In this document: piece after piece, positions 49,501 to 58,789 of the stretch
How the letters are laid out: each line of letters begins with the position of its first letter
How positions within the stretch are numbered: the stretch's first letter is position 1
Notes under the pieces: model-generated
Databases searched by the model: none
What the model was told of the DNA's origin: nothing
The model's input: the letters and a program-made list of their open reading frames with translations, nothing else
Position numbers and translations under genes: made by a program
Source: Sepiola atlantica
Lineage: Eukaryota > Mollusca > Cephalopoda > Sepiida > Sepiolidae
NCBI GenBank assembly: GCA_963556195.1
Contig: OY744531.1
Coordinates: 107,052,620-107,116,619 of the forward strand
Direction: 5' to 3'
Length of the DNA: 64,000 nucleotides

Positions 49501-49803
49501 GCCAACACTGTAGGGGGGCTATAGGCCGTTTTCTAATTTTTATTCGACGTCATGCAATAGGTAATACTTTCTCTCGTGCAACGCCGGGCGGCGGGTTCCG
49601 CTAGTTATTTATAAAACCACCTTGAACAATTTCTACCTTTTGTTTTTCTATCATCTCAAGTGATTGTTTTTTTTGTTTTTTTTTCTATTTTCAGTAAGCG
49701 CAGAGGTGCTATCAATGCAAAACAGCTGCAATGGTTAGAGCATTACCGTCCAAAGTCTCGCTTAAAGATGAAGAATGCTCACAAACAATGCTGCATCAAC
49801 TGA
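41304..49803 (+). CDS. PTP4A: PTP4A / PRL protein tyrosine phosphatase, five coding exons
   Basis: Join 41304-41414, 42336-42428, 44138-44268, 45853-45927, 49695-49803: 519 bases, 172 residues plus stop; vertebrate PRLs are about 167-173. PRLs are small prenylated dual-specificity-type phosphatases at the plasma membrane and endosomes that bind CNNM magnesium transport proteins. Seen here: the loop HCVAGLGR (catalytic Cys106, Arg112) with the PRL-typical Ala after Val, the general-acid loop WKFDDG (Asp74), the redox-type Cys51 in RVCEPTY, a basic stretch [10 protein letters not shown] before the C-terminus, and a terminal CaaX box C-C-I-N for prenylation. All junctions keep frame and match PRL alignment without gaps, apart from two extra N-terminal residues. 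Start ATG 41304 has A at -3. Invertebrates usually have one PRL, so PTP4A1/2/3 orthology cannot be assigned. Introns are loaded with repeats; the first coding intron uses a GC donor. Confidence 0.95.
41419..41508 (+). repeat. Pyrimidine tract just inside the GC-donor intron
   Basis: About 90 bases of T interrupted by single C, starting at the fifth base of the intron. It makes the start codon's reading frame look open to 41507 (poly Phe), which is not coding. Confidence 0.9.
42336..42428 (+). CDS. PTP4A: PTP4A coding exon, residues 38-68
   Basis: 93 bases, 31 codons, starting [18 protein letters not shown] and ending GIRVY. Acceptor CTTCACACAG at 42335, donor GTAAGTAT at 42429. Contains Cys51, the position of the PRL redox cysteine that pairs with the catalytic cysteine. 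Both flanking introns are phase 0. Length equals the vertebrate exon by alignment. Confidence 0.95.
42592..43232 (-). mobile_element. LINE 3' fragment inside a PTP4A intron
   Basis: 5'-truncated copy, antisense to PTP4A. Frames read [49 protein letters not shown] and [12 protein letters not shown], then a 3' UTR and poly(A) (T run 42592-42616 on +). Same family as 1048-2026 but much better preserved. Confidence 0.85.
43233..44137. other. PTP4A intron, nothing recognised
   Basis: AT-rich. The 94-codon ORF at 43762-44046 has no motif. The intron parts at 41509-42335 and 44881-45852 are also empty. Confidence 0.6.
44138..44268 (+). CDS. PTP4A: PTP4A coding exon, residues 69-112, catalytic loop
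   Basis: 131 bases from DWKFDDG to HCVAGLG plus two bases of Arg112. Holds general acid Asp74 and nucleophile Cys106. Acceptor TTTTTCAAG ends at 44137. Donor AG|GTTTGT at 44269 is weaker than average (T at +3 and +4). A 24-bp tandem array starts only about 30 bases downstream of the donor. Confidence 0.95.
44300..44880 (+). repeat. 24-bp tandem array in a PTP4A intron, about 24 copies
   Basis: Unit TTCATTCAATTAATTGATAT plus CAAA. Each unit contains the palindromes TCAATTAATTGA and GATATC, so single strands can fold unit by unit. Last five units carry ATCAATTAAT or CAATTGATTG variants. It begins about 30 bases after the donor of the catalytic exon. Confidence 0.97.
45853..45927 (+). CDS. PTP4A: PTP4A coding exon, residues 112-136/137
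   Basis: 75 bases, phase 2 on both sides, encoding [20 protein letters not shown] then ELIR. It completes the arginine of the catalytic loop and the helix behind it. Acceptor CCCTTTCCAG at 45852, donor GTAAGC at 45928. Confidence 0.95.
45945..46130 (+). repeat. About 80-bp direct duplication
   Basis: ATAAATAAATAACACTTTCT through AAAGGTTG...CTTTAAAACTGATTT occurs twice, separated by A and T runs, just inside the intron after the fifth exon. Confidence 0.85.
46500..46542 (+). repeat. (TA)n microsatellite
   Basis: About 20 TA units in the last PTP4A intron. Confidence 0.95.
46543..48657. other. Last PTP4A intron, left part, nothing recognised
   Basis: A 26-base direct duplication (AATCATATTTCGATTGGCAG) lies at 47666-47709. 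Confidence 0.6.
48658..49604 (+). mobile_element. Non-autonomous Helitron-like element in PTP4A intron
   Basis: Starts A|TCTAATATATAAAGTAGAG and ends GGCGGGTTCCGCTAG|T: 5' TC, 3' hairpin GCGG-GTT-CCGC, CTAG end and A/T flanks. About 947 bp, no Rep/helicase. ORFs inside are not recognised. Contains a tRNA-like segment near its 3' end. Confidence 0.7.
49390..49462 (+). repeat. tRNA-like (Pol III A/B box) segment inside Helitron
   Basis: CGTGGCGCAGTCGTTAAG (A box-like) and GCGTTCGATCTC (B box) lie about 45 bases apart, same strand as the Helitron. No proper acceptor stem. Confidence 0.5.
49695..49803 (+). CDS. PTP4A: PTP4A last coding exon with CaaX box
   Basis: Acceptor TATTTTCAG at 49694. 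Encodes (N)[19 protein letters not shown], then the basic segment and QCCIN before the TGA at 49801-49803. The cysteine four from the end plus C-I-N is a CaaX prenylation signal; the basic residues ahead of it fit the PRL membrane-binding segment. The split codon AA|T gives Asn. Confidence 0.95.
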
Positions 49804-50460
49804 GCTACTGAGCTCTGGAGTTCCTCCTTTTCCTGTCGGGTTAGGGTTATCTTTAGCCTAATACACAGGTTCTATTATCAAGAGAACAACTGAGCCTGAA
49901 ATTAGAATACACTCTTGGCAATATAAATGTACAGTTTCTATTTCTCTCGTTAATTCACCTCTGAGTCCTCCTCCCCCCCTCCCTCTCTCTCCCCCTCCCT
50001 CTCTCTCTCTCTCCTGAGTTTATTTTCAGTCTTTCAACTTCACTCTTTTCTCTTCTGTTTCTAAGATATTTTATTTCTAGGTAAACTTGATTCTAACCCT
50101 ATACATATTTGTTTTTCTCGACTAGGATTCCCCCCCCCCCCACATATTTTCTATATTCCTCATGTCTGCAGTGATTAACTGGAGTTTCAGTCGATGTATT
50201 TTTTATACAGACACACACACACATTGCACACACACACACACTTCAATGTTTTACTGAAGTCTAAATTCCAATCCTTCATCAATTTCGGTTAAAAATCAAA
50301 CCTATCATTCACTGCTGACCTCGCAGAAACTGTTTACCCTGATTGCTTTGTTGTCTGCTATTAAGTTTCCGTGTTAATTTTTTCCCCCGTCATTTTTCTT
50401 CATATATCTTCTAATTTACCCTAGCAAGTAACAAATAAATTAGCAACAGAAGGAAAAATG
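49804..50460 (+). other. PTP4A: PTP4A 3' UTR, minimal extent
   Basis: Directly follows the stop codon. The first AATAAA is at 50434-50439. Further AATAAA sites at 54010-54015 and 54605-54610 would allow a much longer 3' UTR, as is common in animals with large genomes. The segment contains C/T-rich and CA microsatellites but no second ORF. Confidence 0.5.
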
Positions 50461-50973
50461 GGAGCTCCCCCTCCTCCGATTTTAATTTTCCCTGCCTTTT
50501 AACTGTGGGGAAATCAAATTGTCATGTATATATTTTTAAGTTTTTATTATTATTTCAGTACAAAATTCTATGCATGTTTCTGTAATATATAATTTAGCAA
50601 TCGGGTCATTGTTGATTGGCCACTTAACAGGTATCTTCAGTTGTCTAAATTAGATTTCGCAACACATTCAGAATGTCTAAAATCATTTGCTAACTTTACT
50701 TTTTAGGATATTTAACAATTAAAAGGAAAGAAGAAGAAAAAAATTGTTTTTTTTTATATATTCAAACAGGTAAAACCGACGATAATCCTGAACGTATTTG
50801 CTCGGCCATCTTCATTTATGTGAATATCTTGTATAGCTTTCATATTTTATTTTATATTTTCTCCTTTCCAAAAGCGTCACAGATTTGTCATTTGGTATCC
50901 CCCCCCCCCCCCCCCCCCCCGTTTCAAATAGTTACATTATTTTTGTTACTCTTTTGATAGGGCTTTCTTTTAA

Positions 50974-51217
50974 CTTAGCTAGTTATAAATGTAGCAGTTC
51001 TGAACAGATAGAACATCCAATTCAAAAAATAAATAAATACCACCCTCCTCTACTTACACAGAATTTTTTTTTTTCCTTATTAAAGAAATAAGGAAAAAAA
51101 AATTTCTGTAGGTAGAGGGGGGTGATATTTATTTTTTATTTTATTTATTTATTTATTTATTTTTTTTTTGAATTGGATGTTCTATCTGTTCAGAATTGCT
51201 ACATTTTTAACTAGTGC
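50974..51217. mobile_element. Fold-back element downstream of PTP4A stop
   Basis: Arms beginning CTAGTTATAAATGTAGCAGT and inverted CTACATTTTTAACTAG pair over about 105 bp, including GAACAGATAGAACATCCAAT and its complement. Centre near 51088. If transcribed in a long 3' UTR it would form a long RNA hairpin. Confidence 0.75.
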
Positions 51218-51753
51218 CTTTCTTGAATCAATTTTTTTTTTTTTTTTAAGGTCAAATTTGATACTGCTTTTAGACGAGATAATTTTTTTTTGTCTTACAG
51301 AACTGTATGCACTATCAAATATATCTTGCCAACATCTGTCATGTATGAAAGAGACACGGGTGTAAAAAGAGACTGGGGAGACCTAATCTTAGCTTTAAAA
51401 AAAAATTGTTAACAAAATTTTGATTAGTTTTCATGGTTGAACGATGTAAGCCTAAAACTGAGCATATTAATTTAATGGTAACTCGTTCAAATGGAAGATA
51501 TTTTTTGCTTTCTGGATTGAAAAAAAGGAAAGAGTATCTAAGAAGTGATATAATTATACTGTTTTCACTTCATTAAGTGATAAATCTTAATGTCTAATTT
51601 GTAATATTGACATTATTCAACTTTGTAGTCTTATACTGAACTTCCTCCCCCATTTAGAGAAAACTAAGTCTACTTCAGCAATTTTCTTTCTCTAAAAAAT
51701 CCATCAATTGTGATATTCGTTTATACATCAAAAAAAAAAAAAAAATTGTAAAA

Positions 51754-52010
51754 TCTATATATATAAAAATTTTAATGTAAAAAATATTCTCATTTGTGTC
51801 TTTTTATAATGAATTTATCCAGACAAACAAAGCAATCCTGCTAAAACTTTCTTGGCAGTTCTTTTCTCTCCATTCAATTCATTCTCATTTTTCACTAACC
51901 GAATGGTCATCTCTAATTTATTTTATTGAACAAAACCGACTCCTCTTCGAGTGGTGTTTTTTTACTCCCTTGTTAAACAAAGAACGGGATTAGGTTTCTC
52001 AGCAGCTGAC
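51754..52010 (+). mobile_element. Possible Helitron 5' end
   Basis: A|TCTATATATATAAAAATTTT is a Helitron-type start, but no matching 3' hairpin plus CTAG was found downstream. Weak. Confidence 0.2.
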
Positions 52011-52601
52011 ACATATTTATTCCTTCCTACAACTCTATAACATCTCCCTTATTTTTTTTTTTTCTTTATTTTTTTTTTTTTTTTTTATTTTTATTTTTTT
52101 TTTTTGGCCTTCAACACTAGGTTATTGGTTATCACTCCCCCCCCCCCTATATACAATGTGTGCTTATTTTATTCAATTAAGTTAAAACTAAATGAAATAT
52201 CCAATAGAGACATTAATTACTGCTTTGTTTTCTTTAAGATTAATTTCTGAGAAAGGAAAAAAAAAAAAAAATTCAAATGAGAAGTTTTGTTTGTGTGTGT
52301 GTGTGTGTCCCCCCCCCCCCCCACCCTCACCTCCTTCGGATCCCCAATCTCGGTTTCTTTTCTCCCCAAGCGACTTGATAACTCTCAGCTAAAAAAAAAA
52401 AAAACATTCACTTGATCCATTACTCGTATGAGTTTTATTTATTCTTTTTTTCTTCCTCTTCCCTCCATTATTTTTTGATAAGTATACACGCATTTCCTAC
52501 TTTTTGTGATCCTCCCATAAGTAGGATTTAAAAGTTTACGTTTAGATACATTAACTTATTTCAGTTGAGCATACATTTGATACAGAGAAAACGGTACCGA
52601 C

Positions 52602-52605
<4 letters not shown>

Positions 52606-52637
<32 letters not shown>
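52606..52637 (+). repeat. Poly(T) tract
   Basis: About 31 T. More T runs lie at 53166-53197 and 53278-53300. Confidence 0.95.
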
Positions 52638-52642
<5 letters not shown>

Positions 52643-53162
52643 TGAATTCAATATTTTAGTTCGGATTTTGTTTCTGTCTATGACTCAACCTGGTGATATA
52701 ATGCTGGAATGAGCAAGTTGTTCTCTCTGCCGGATTTCCCCCCCCCCCCCTTTATCAAAAGAAGCTGGCAACGCTTCTTTTGACGTTGTCGTGAAGGTGT
52801 ATGGCTATTAGCGTGGGAAAATAGTTTCTGTTCTCGTTTTCTATCAGTGCATCGAAACGGAGTTTTCTTATTAAAAACAATTGTGAGCGATAATGGTGAT
52901 GGTTTAAACGATATAGATTGATTAGATTCTGTTTTCTTTTCCTGGATAAGTTGGATAGTTTTCTTGCACGTTCAAAACTATAGCCAATGATAAAATTCAA
53001 CTCAAGACAGTTTTATCATTATTTTTATTATTATTTTTATCATTATTTTTATTATTATTATTATCTTAGTTTTTTTTATTTGTGTTTGTTTCTCTGAATT
53101 CAAGTGATTTGAGAGAATACAGTGAAAACTTCCACTCTCCCCCCCCCCCTTTTTTCTTTCTT

Positions 53163-53197
<35 letters not shown>

Positions 53198-55839
53198 CTT
53201 TCACTTTGTCCTTTTTTTGTTACCAATTGAAGTGCATATTCTGTGCATTAGCTGCTCTTGTTGGTCTTGGGAATGATTTTTTTTTTTTTTTTTTTTTTTT
53301 CCATTCCTCTGAAAGTTTGGTTATTAGGTTTTTACCTTTTTTTTTAAATCTCTTACGACTTTCTTGTGGTCATGCAACAGAAACTGGACTTTGATAAATT
53401 GTCGGCTCATAAACAAATGGAGATAGCGCTAAGTTAATCGATCACTGTAAAAGATTGTCGATCCCACTGCCACACGTTGAAGTAATTGCTTTTTATTCTG
53501 TTTTAGTCTCTTAATTTCAATCTTGTGCCATTTTCTCGGATCAGATTTCCTTAGAGGGCAGGGCGTCACCAGATTGCTTACTGATTTAACGGAAAATAAA
53601 ACTTTACATAATGGTTCCAGATTTGACCTTAGGGTAGTTTGCAAATATTCTGTCTTTTTTTTACCGATGGGTCTTTTAGATTATTCTTCGTTCTTTGTTT
53701 CTTCGCTTATGTTTGGGCGTGTAGGGGAACGCATCCGAATTCTCTTTTTCAACGTCGAATTGCAAAGATAATTTGAAAATATAACTGGTTTATTTTCTGA
53801 ACATGTATGTTGCTGAAATTGACACCCACCCACCCCTATTATTTTTATGCATCTTCCTGTGTCCCCCCCCCCTCTAATCCATCAAAGCAAAACTGAAAGC
53901 CCCAAATTCCCTTGCCCCTTTTCATGTGTCTATTTTCCCAATCTCTAATGTAAATAAATTCTCTTCCCATCCCAGACGTTTTGGGCTTTCGAAAACAGCC
54001 TGAACATTTAATAAAATAAATATTGAACAAAATATCAAAGTAACAGATGTGGCAAGTTAACCCCTTTGCCTTTTGGGGGTACAGCTATTTTTGTGAAATG
54101 GGGGGGGGGGGAACCGAAAGTTTACCCACTCTCTCTTTTAGTTACCCCCCTCTTCCCTCCCCCTCCCCTTTCTTAAACGCCCACCTGTGACCTTAGAAGG
54201 TGGGGCACATTAACTGCAATGCAATCGAAGATTTATATACAAGTATTACAACCAGAATTCCACCAGCAGTCTTTCTCTTTTTGGGGGGAGACGAGAATCA
54301 TCATCAGACTTCCCCCTCTTCCACCCCCTCCCCCTCCCCTCGTGAAATAAGAGTTGTAGTGCCTCACAAGAGAAATCTTTTTGACAAGGTGGCCATCATG
54401 AAATTATTGCCGACATTGACAAGGGGTGGGGGTGGGGGAATGATCTTCTGTTACCAGAGTATTTCAGAAATAAAAAGTTGTCAGATAGAAATTGTTTTAT
54501 TTTGAATTTGTTTATTGCACGTTTAACGTTTACAAGTTGAGTAAAATGAAAAAGAAATTTGAACTGACCGGATTGAGTCGAGAAAATTTTGAATATCTTG
54601 TATAAATAAAGATTTTGTCCATCACAATTTTTTAAACGTAATAAATACATTGCGAAATAATGGAGAATACTGCATTAGCTAATCTGATCTAAATATGAAT
54701 AAATGCGAATCTTTCCTTAGATCAAAACTTTTAAGTTTCTAATAAATTGATATTCTGTAATATACATTTATAATTGGTATTGTCACATTTTTTTATATAG
54801 TTATATTTATTATGATTATTAATGCAATTTAAAAAATTTTTTTAACTTTTACGTTTCAAGGAAGATAATTACATGAAAACTTCCAGTGTTGATGTTAAGA
54901 GAACAGATATTACACTTTGATCTTTGCCAAATGGCCTAGGAGCAATAAATTAAAAAAAAAAAATAAATAAATAAAAAAATTAAAAAATTATTTTGTGACT
55001 AGACATTTTTTTAATGAATGGAAAAAATATATAATTTATGAGGGTAGTATCGATTCTGTTGTCATAAGACCGTCCTCCATGGAATTACCTCCTCCGTTTT
55101 TAAGGGTGTGTGAGAGAATCCTCCCATGTATTACATCCTCCTTTATATTTAAAACAAAAAAAACTTTTCAAATGACTAAATAGTTCAAATTAAAAACTAG
55201 ACAGACGAAATAGACGCTTCCGTTCGGAGTTCAATTTTACTATAGGGATTAGTTGAATACCTCGCTTATTTTGTTGGATTTTCGCACACATTTTGGATGA
55301 AATTTATTAATTCGTCTTAAATTGTATTTTTTATCCAAAAATAAAAATCTAATTTAGTTTTTAAAGACTTGAAAATCGAACTTTAATGCACTGCCTTAAT
55401 TGCTGGCGGCCATGTTGTAATTTCCTATTATTTTCTTGACATCTATAAAAAAGGAAATACGTTTGACTTAATTTTATTTATAAAAAAATTGTGGTGTCTG
55501 CATTTATTTTCACATCTATAAAAAGGAAATAGGTTTTACTTTATTTTATCTATAAAAATATTGTGGCGTCTGCATTCGCGCTTGACATTCATAAATAATT
55601 AATAACACAATTTTTTTTATTAGATATGCTGTTCACAAAATAGGCATTCTCCACCTCGAAGATAAGTAATAACAGGCCCTGCCAAAGATGTTTTCTTCTT
55701 TTTTTCTTTTTTTTTTTCTCATGCTAAAGTGAACGTATGGGAGGAAAATGTTTTTGTAGGTTCAGCAGTCACTTTATTTTGGGGGGAAAACTTTGAGCAC
55801 ATCATGCTAAGGCGGCGGCAATTTTCCCTGGTCACAATT

Positions 55840-56069
55840 TAGTCACCTATTTTACTTGGAAAAAGAAACTGGTTTGAGATTACTAGTGGATGCTGGAGCA
55901 GCAATTAGCGTGCTTCATCCTCGCCATGAACCAAAAAGTCTTTAGACCAATTAACGCTTTTGGCAGCCAATGTTACACGCCACGCGATTGACAAACATGT
56001 CGAACACTATTCAGTTGCATCACACCTTTTAAATTAATTTTTATCATAGAAAATGTCTTCCAACCTATT
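55840..56069 (+). pseudogene. Gypsy-type retrotransposon protease relic
   Basis: RLLVDAGAAISVLHPRH at about 55874-55920 resembles the retroelement aspartic protease site, with the catalytic triad D-T/S-G changed to D-A-G (Asp codon 55889-55891). Stops follow. The reading continues past the DNA transposon at 56070-57973 into an RT start at 58270-58420. Confidence 0.55.
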
Positions 56070-57973
56070 CACAGTGCGCCCAGCAGTGAAAAAAATAAAT
56101 TTTTGTACTATGCTCAGATGGCCGTGTCAATGTTTTAAAGTGAAACTAGAAAGCAAATGTGAATCAACAAAAAAAAAATTAGCTCATAAGGTCCACTTTT
56201 GGACTTTTTACAGCAAATTGAAGTTGGTTGGTGTGCGGGTAGTTCAAAATCATCATTTTTTCTGCAAAAAAAGCTCAACAGACAAAAAAGGCATATTTTG
56301 GGATGGAATGTCCTTAATATGGTACATTTTACAATCTTAAGTGTGACTTTTTCATAAAACACATACAATAATGTCTTAAATAAGCCACATATATATGCAT
56401 ATAAATGAAATTTAGAATTTCTGATACCAAAAATGTTATTGCACCATTAGAAAGTGGCCGCACAGTGAATTTTGCCTTTTTTTTTTTTTTTGTGAAAATA
56501 AAAACGTTTATGTCAAGTTTTTTTTGCAAGGAGATGCAGGCCTGGGGTTTTCAGATGTTTAAAATACATCATCTTGGCTAACAGATGCACATAGCCTACT
56601 ACCTGCCCCAAAAGTTTTATGGACAGATCAAAATTTCCATTATTATGCAAAAATCTGGCAAAATGGTCTAAAAATCAGCTGAACTCTAGGAAAACTGTCG
56701 ATCTGTTGTAAATCTGGTAAATCATACCTTTATGTAATTACCAATGATATGGAACTAAAAATAAGGCTGAAAATTAATGGAATGATGTTATTTCAAGAAG
56801 ATCAGTTCAATAAATGGTAATGAATGACCATTATTTGTCAAAATGGCCGACACGGTGTGAATTTTGGCTTTTTTTTGTAAAGCTAAAAAATTTTGAGGTC
56901 AACTTTTTCTGCAAAGAGATGCAGACATGGGGTTTTCAGATGTTAAAAATACACCATTTTGGCAACAGATTTCTGTTGCATAATACCTGCCTTTCCGAAG
57001 GTATGCAAAATTCTGGTAAAATGGGCCAACATCAGCAGAAATCAATGAAAATCACCAATCTGAAGTAAATATGGTAAATCGAACCTTAGTGCAATTACCA
57101 ATATGGAACTATAAAATGATGTTGAAAATTGATCGAATAATGTCATATAAAGTAAATGACTTTGACATTGAAAGAAGTTTTAGGTATTCAACACAGCCAC
57201 GTCCACACGATCATCACTTACAATATTATAGCATGACTCAATGAAACTTTGTTCAAGGTCCAACACAGAAGCCACATTTATTGAGCATGACCGAACAGTA
57301 TGTCCATGTTTGTTGCATCGTGGAATCTTCCTTTTGGATGCGATGAGGGGATGGGATTGGACAAGCATTCTTGTGAAGATATCCCTAGTGTTCAGTTTGA
57401 TAGAGCATTGTCGTGCTCGGGAAGCTGAACTGGACTTGTAGGCCCGGATATGCTTAGTCCAGGCCTCGCCGGACTGTTCAGCATACACCGCAATAGGTTT
57501 TCCATCATTCATGGCGAACAACTCTCAGGAATGGCCAGCCATCTGGTGGACACTAGGTGAAATCATTGCCCACGGAAAGGATCGTTTGTAGTGGATCATT
57601 AGGTCTTTACCGAGAGCATTCACCTTCTCGACATCAACAACTTTGGATACATCGCAACTTTGTGTGATACTAAAAAGAAATTGTTATTTCATCTGAAGCG
57701 CTTTGTTAATAATTCGCTTCCAACGAGCTATCAACCAGTTTTTGATTGTGAATTATGACGAAGATATGCCCAAAATTGGCGGGTTTTTTGAGAAAATGCC
57801 CAAATATGATAATTGGAGCCCAGTCCACCATATTTCAGTTTTGTGAGGAAATTGATATTGCATCTGAAGGGCCTTGTTAATACGCTCCCAACGAGGTATC
57901 AACCATTTTCTGATTTCGAGTTTTGGCGAAGTTATTAATTTTTTCCACTTTTTGGCTTTCTGGGCGCACTGTG
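56070..57973 (-). mobile_element. Transib/RAG-like DNA transposon, internally degraded
   Basis: Perfect 14-bp inverted ends CACAGTGCGCCCAG / CTGGGCGCACTGTG, flanked by a perfect 5-bp target duplication CTATT (56065-56069 and 57974-57978). CACAGTG is the V(D)J signal heptamer and the Transib/RAG family terminus; 5-bp duplications are typical of that family. Left end: 12 bases after the heptamer comes AAAAAAATA, a nonamer-like run; right end: an A-rich block after about 23 bases. Inside: tandem 390-bp repeats (56440-57160), a transposase last exon (57180-57669, minus) and a subterminal duplicated segment (57680-57960). The amino-terminal transposase exons are absent. Confidence 0.75.
57180..57669 (-). 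pseudogene. Terminal exon of a Transib/RAG1-like transposase, broken
   Basis: Minus strand, after an acceptor-like CTTTTTAG (57671-57670), about 162 codons run to the stop at 57180, with one in-frame TGA (about 57535) where W is likely. Order: FPWAMISPSVHQMAGHS, then VYAEQSGEAWTKHIRAYK, then LNTRDIFTRMLVQSHPLI. This order (S/TP-S/T-xH, a Glu-containing (S/A)E..EA block, and a DP/HPLI block) is that of the C-terminal catalytic region of Transib and RAG1, in which the third active-site residue is a Glu. Next comes RCNKHGHTVRSC, which looks like a zinc knuckle of the C-x2-C-x3-GH-x4-C type that lost about three residues including the second Cys. Such a knuckle is reported in the C-terminal tail of invertebrate RAG1-like transposases. 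Inactive. Family call is by motif recognition only. Confidence 0.6.
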
Positions 57974-57978
57974 CTATT

Positions 57979-58425
57979 GTAGCTGTTTTATTTCTCTCTA
58001 ATATTTTCGTTTAATGGCTGACTTACATGGTCGGAGAATATTAGACAACGCAAGTATTCTTTTTTCTTTTTTTTTATGTTCACAGCCACTATGCTGAAAC
58101 TAATGTTCACGGCCACTATGCTGAAACTCTCCAAAACCAAAACCAAGATTATCGGTTATTACGATGAAAAGGATTTTCCAGAAATGACTCAAATCTGACA
58201 ACCAAACAAAACCATTACTCATGACGACATTGGCATATTGAAACAGTCGCACCATCATCAAAGACATGCCCATGAATCATCGATAGCAAAGGTTGAGTTT
58301 ACGCTCATGTTGGAGTTGGGCATTATCAAACATTCTGGCAGTTGGTCCCTCAAAAGTCTGGAGATTATAGAGCACGTAACCGAGCATACACAACCAAATG
58401 CAAGTTCACCCTCATAACATAGCGA
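57979..58425 (+). pseudogene. Gypsy-type retrotransposon, RT start relic
   Basis: IAKVEFTLMLELGIIKHSGS and, one frame over, GDYRARNRAYT resemble the beginning of Ty3/Gypsy RT (primer-grip side: LGII+PS.S, GD(Y/W)R..). Decayed and truncated at about 58425. Confidence 0.55.
58078..58131 (+). repeat. 27-bp unit, two copies
   Basis: GTTCAC(A/G)GCCACTATGCTGAAACT occurs twice in a row within the Gypsy relic. Confidence 0.85.
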
Positions 58426-58789
58426 ACACATCTATTTTGAACCGTTTTAGGATTTATTATTGATTCTGTATGTTTTTTAGACTCCAAACTTCCTGTATGC
58501 AATACGTGAAACGCCATCGTTGGTTGTTCACATGTCTCGCAGAGTAGAGCGTGCTACACAACTTCTTGCTGGGAGTATACTGGTTGTGTCCCCCTCCTCC
58601 GTCTCGACAGGAATGTACCACGAAGGAGGGGGGGGGGGGGGCGTTACACAACCATGGCAATTAGAATCTCCCCCTCTTGGTATATTCCTGACAGAAATTG
58701 GACTCTGGTGGAGCACACAACCAGTCAATAATTCTATTTTTTGTGGAAAAACAAAAGGTGTGGATTAAGTGCTTTTCAACTTTTGTGGG
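58426..58789. other. No gene seen
   Basis: Contains a G run (58627-58640). ACACAACCA recurs several times; no coding motif. Confidence 0.55.

Larger units (their letters stand above)
51218..55839. other. Downstream of PTP4A; homopolymers, no gene seen
   Basis: Many long T, C and A runs and an (ATT)n stretch (53013-53067). Might in part be distal 3' UTR, given AATAAA at 54010 and 54605. Confidence 0.5.

Noticed and set aside
53122..53394. A 90-codon ORF
   Set aside because: Mostly phenylalanine from T runs.
56053..56340. A 95-codon + strand ORF at the left end of the Transib-like element
   Set aside because: It starts outside the element, overlaps repeats and has no recognised domain; not accepted as a RAG2-like fragment.
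57241..57441. A 66-codon + strand ORF
   Set aside because: Shadow of the transposase-like exon on the minus strand.
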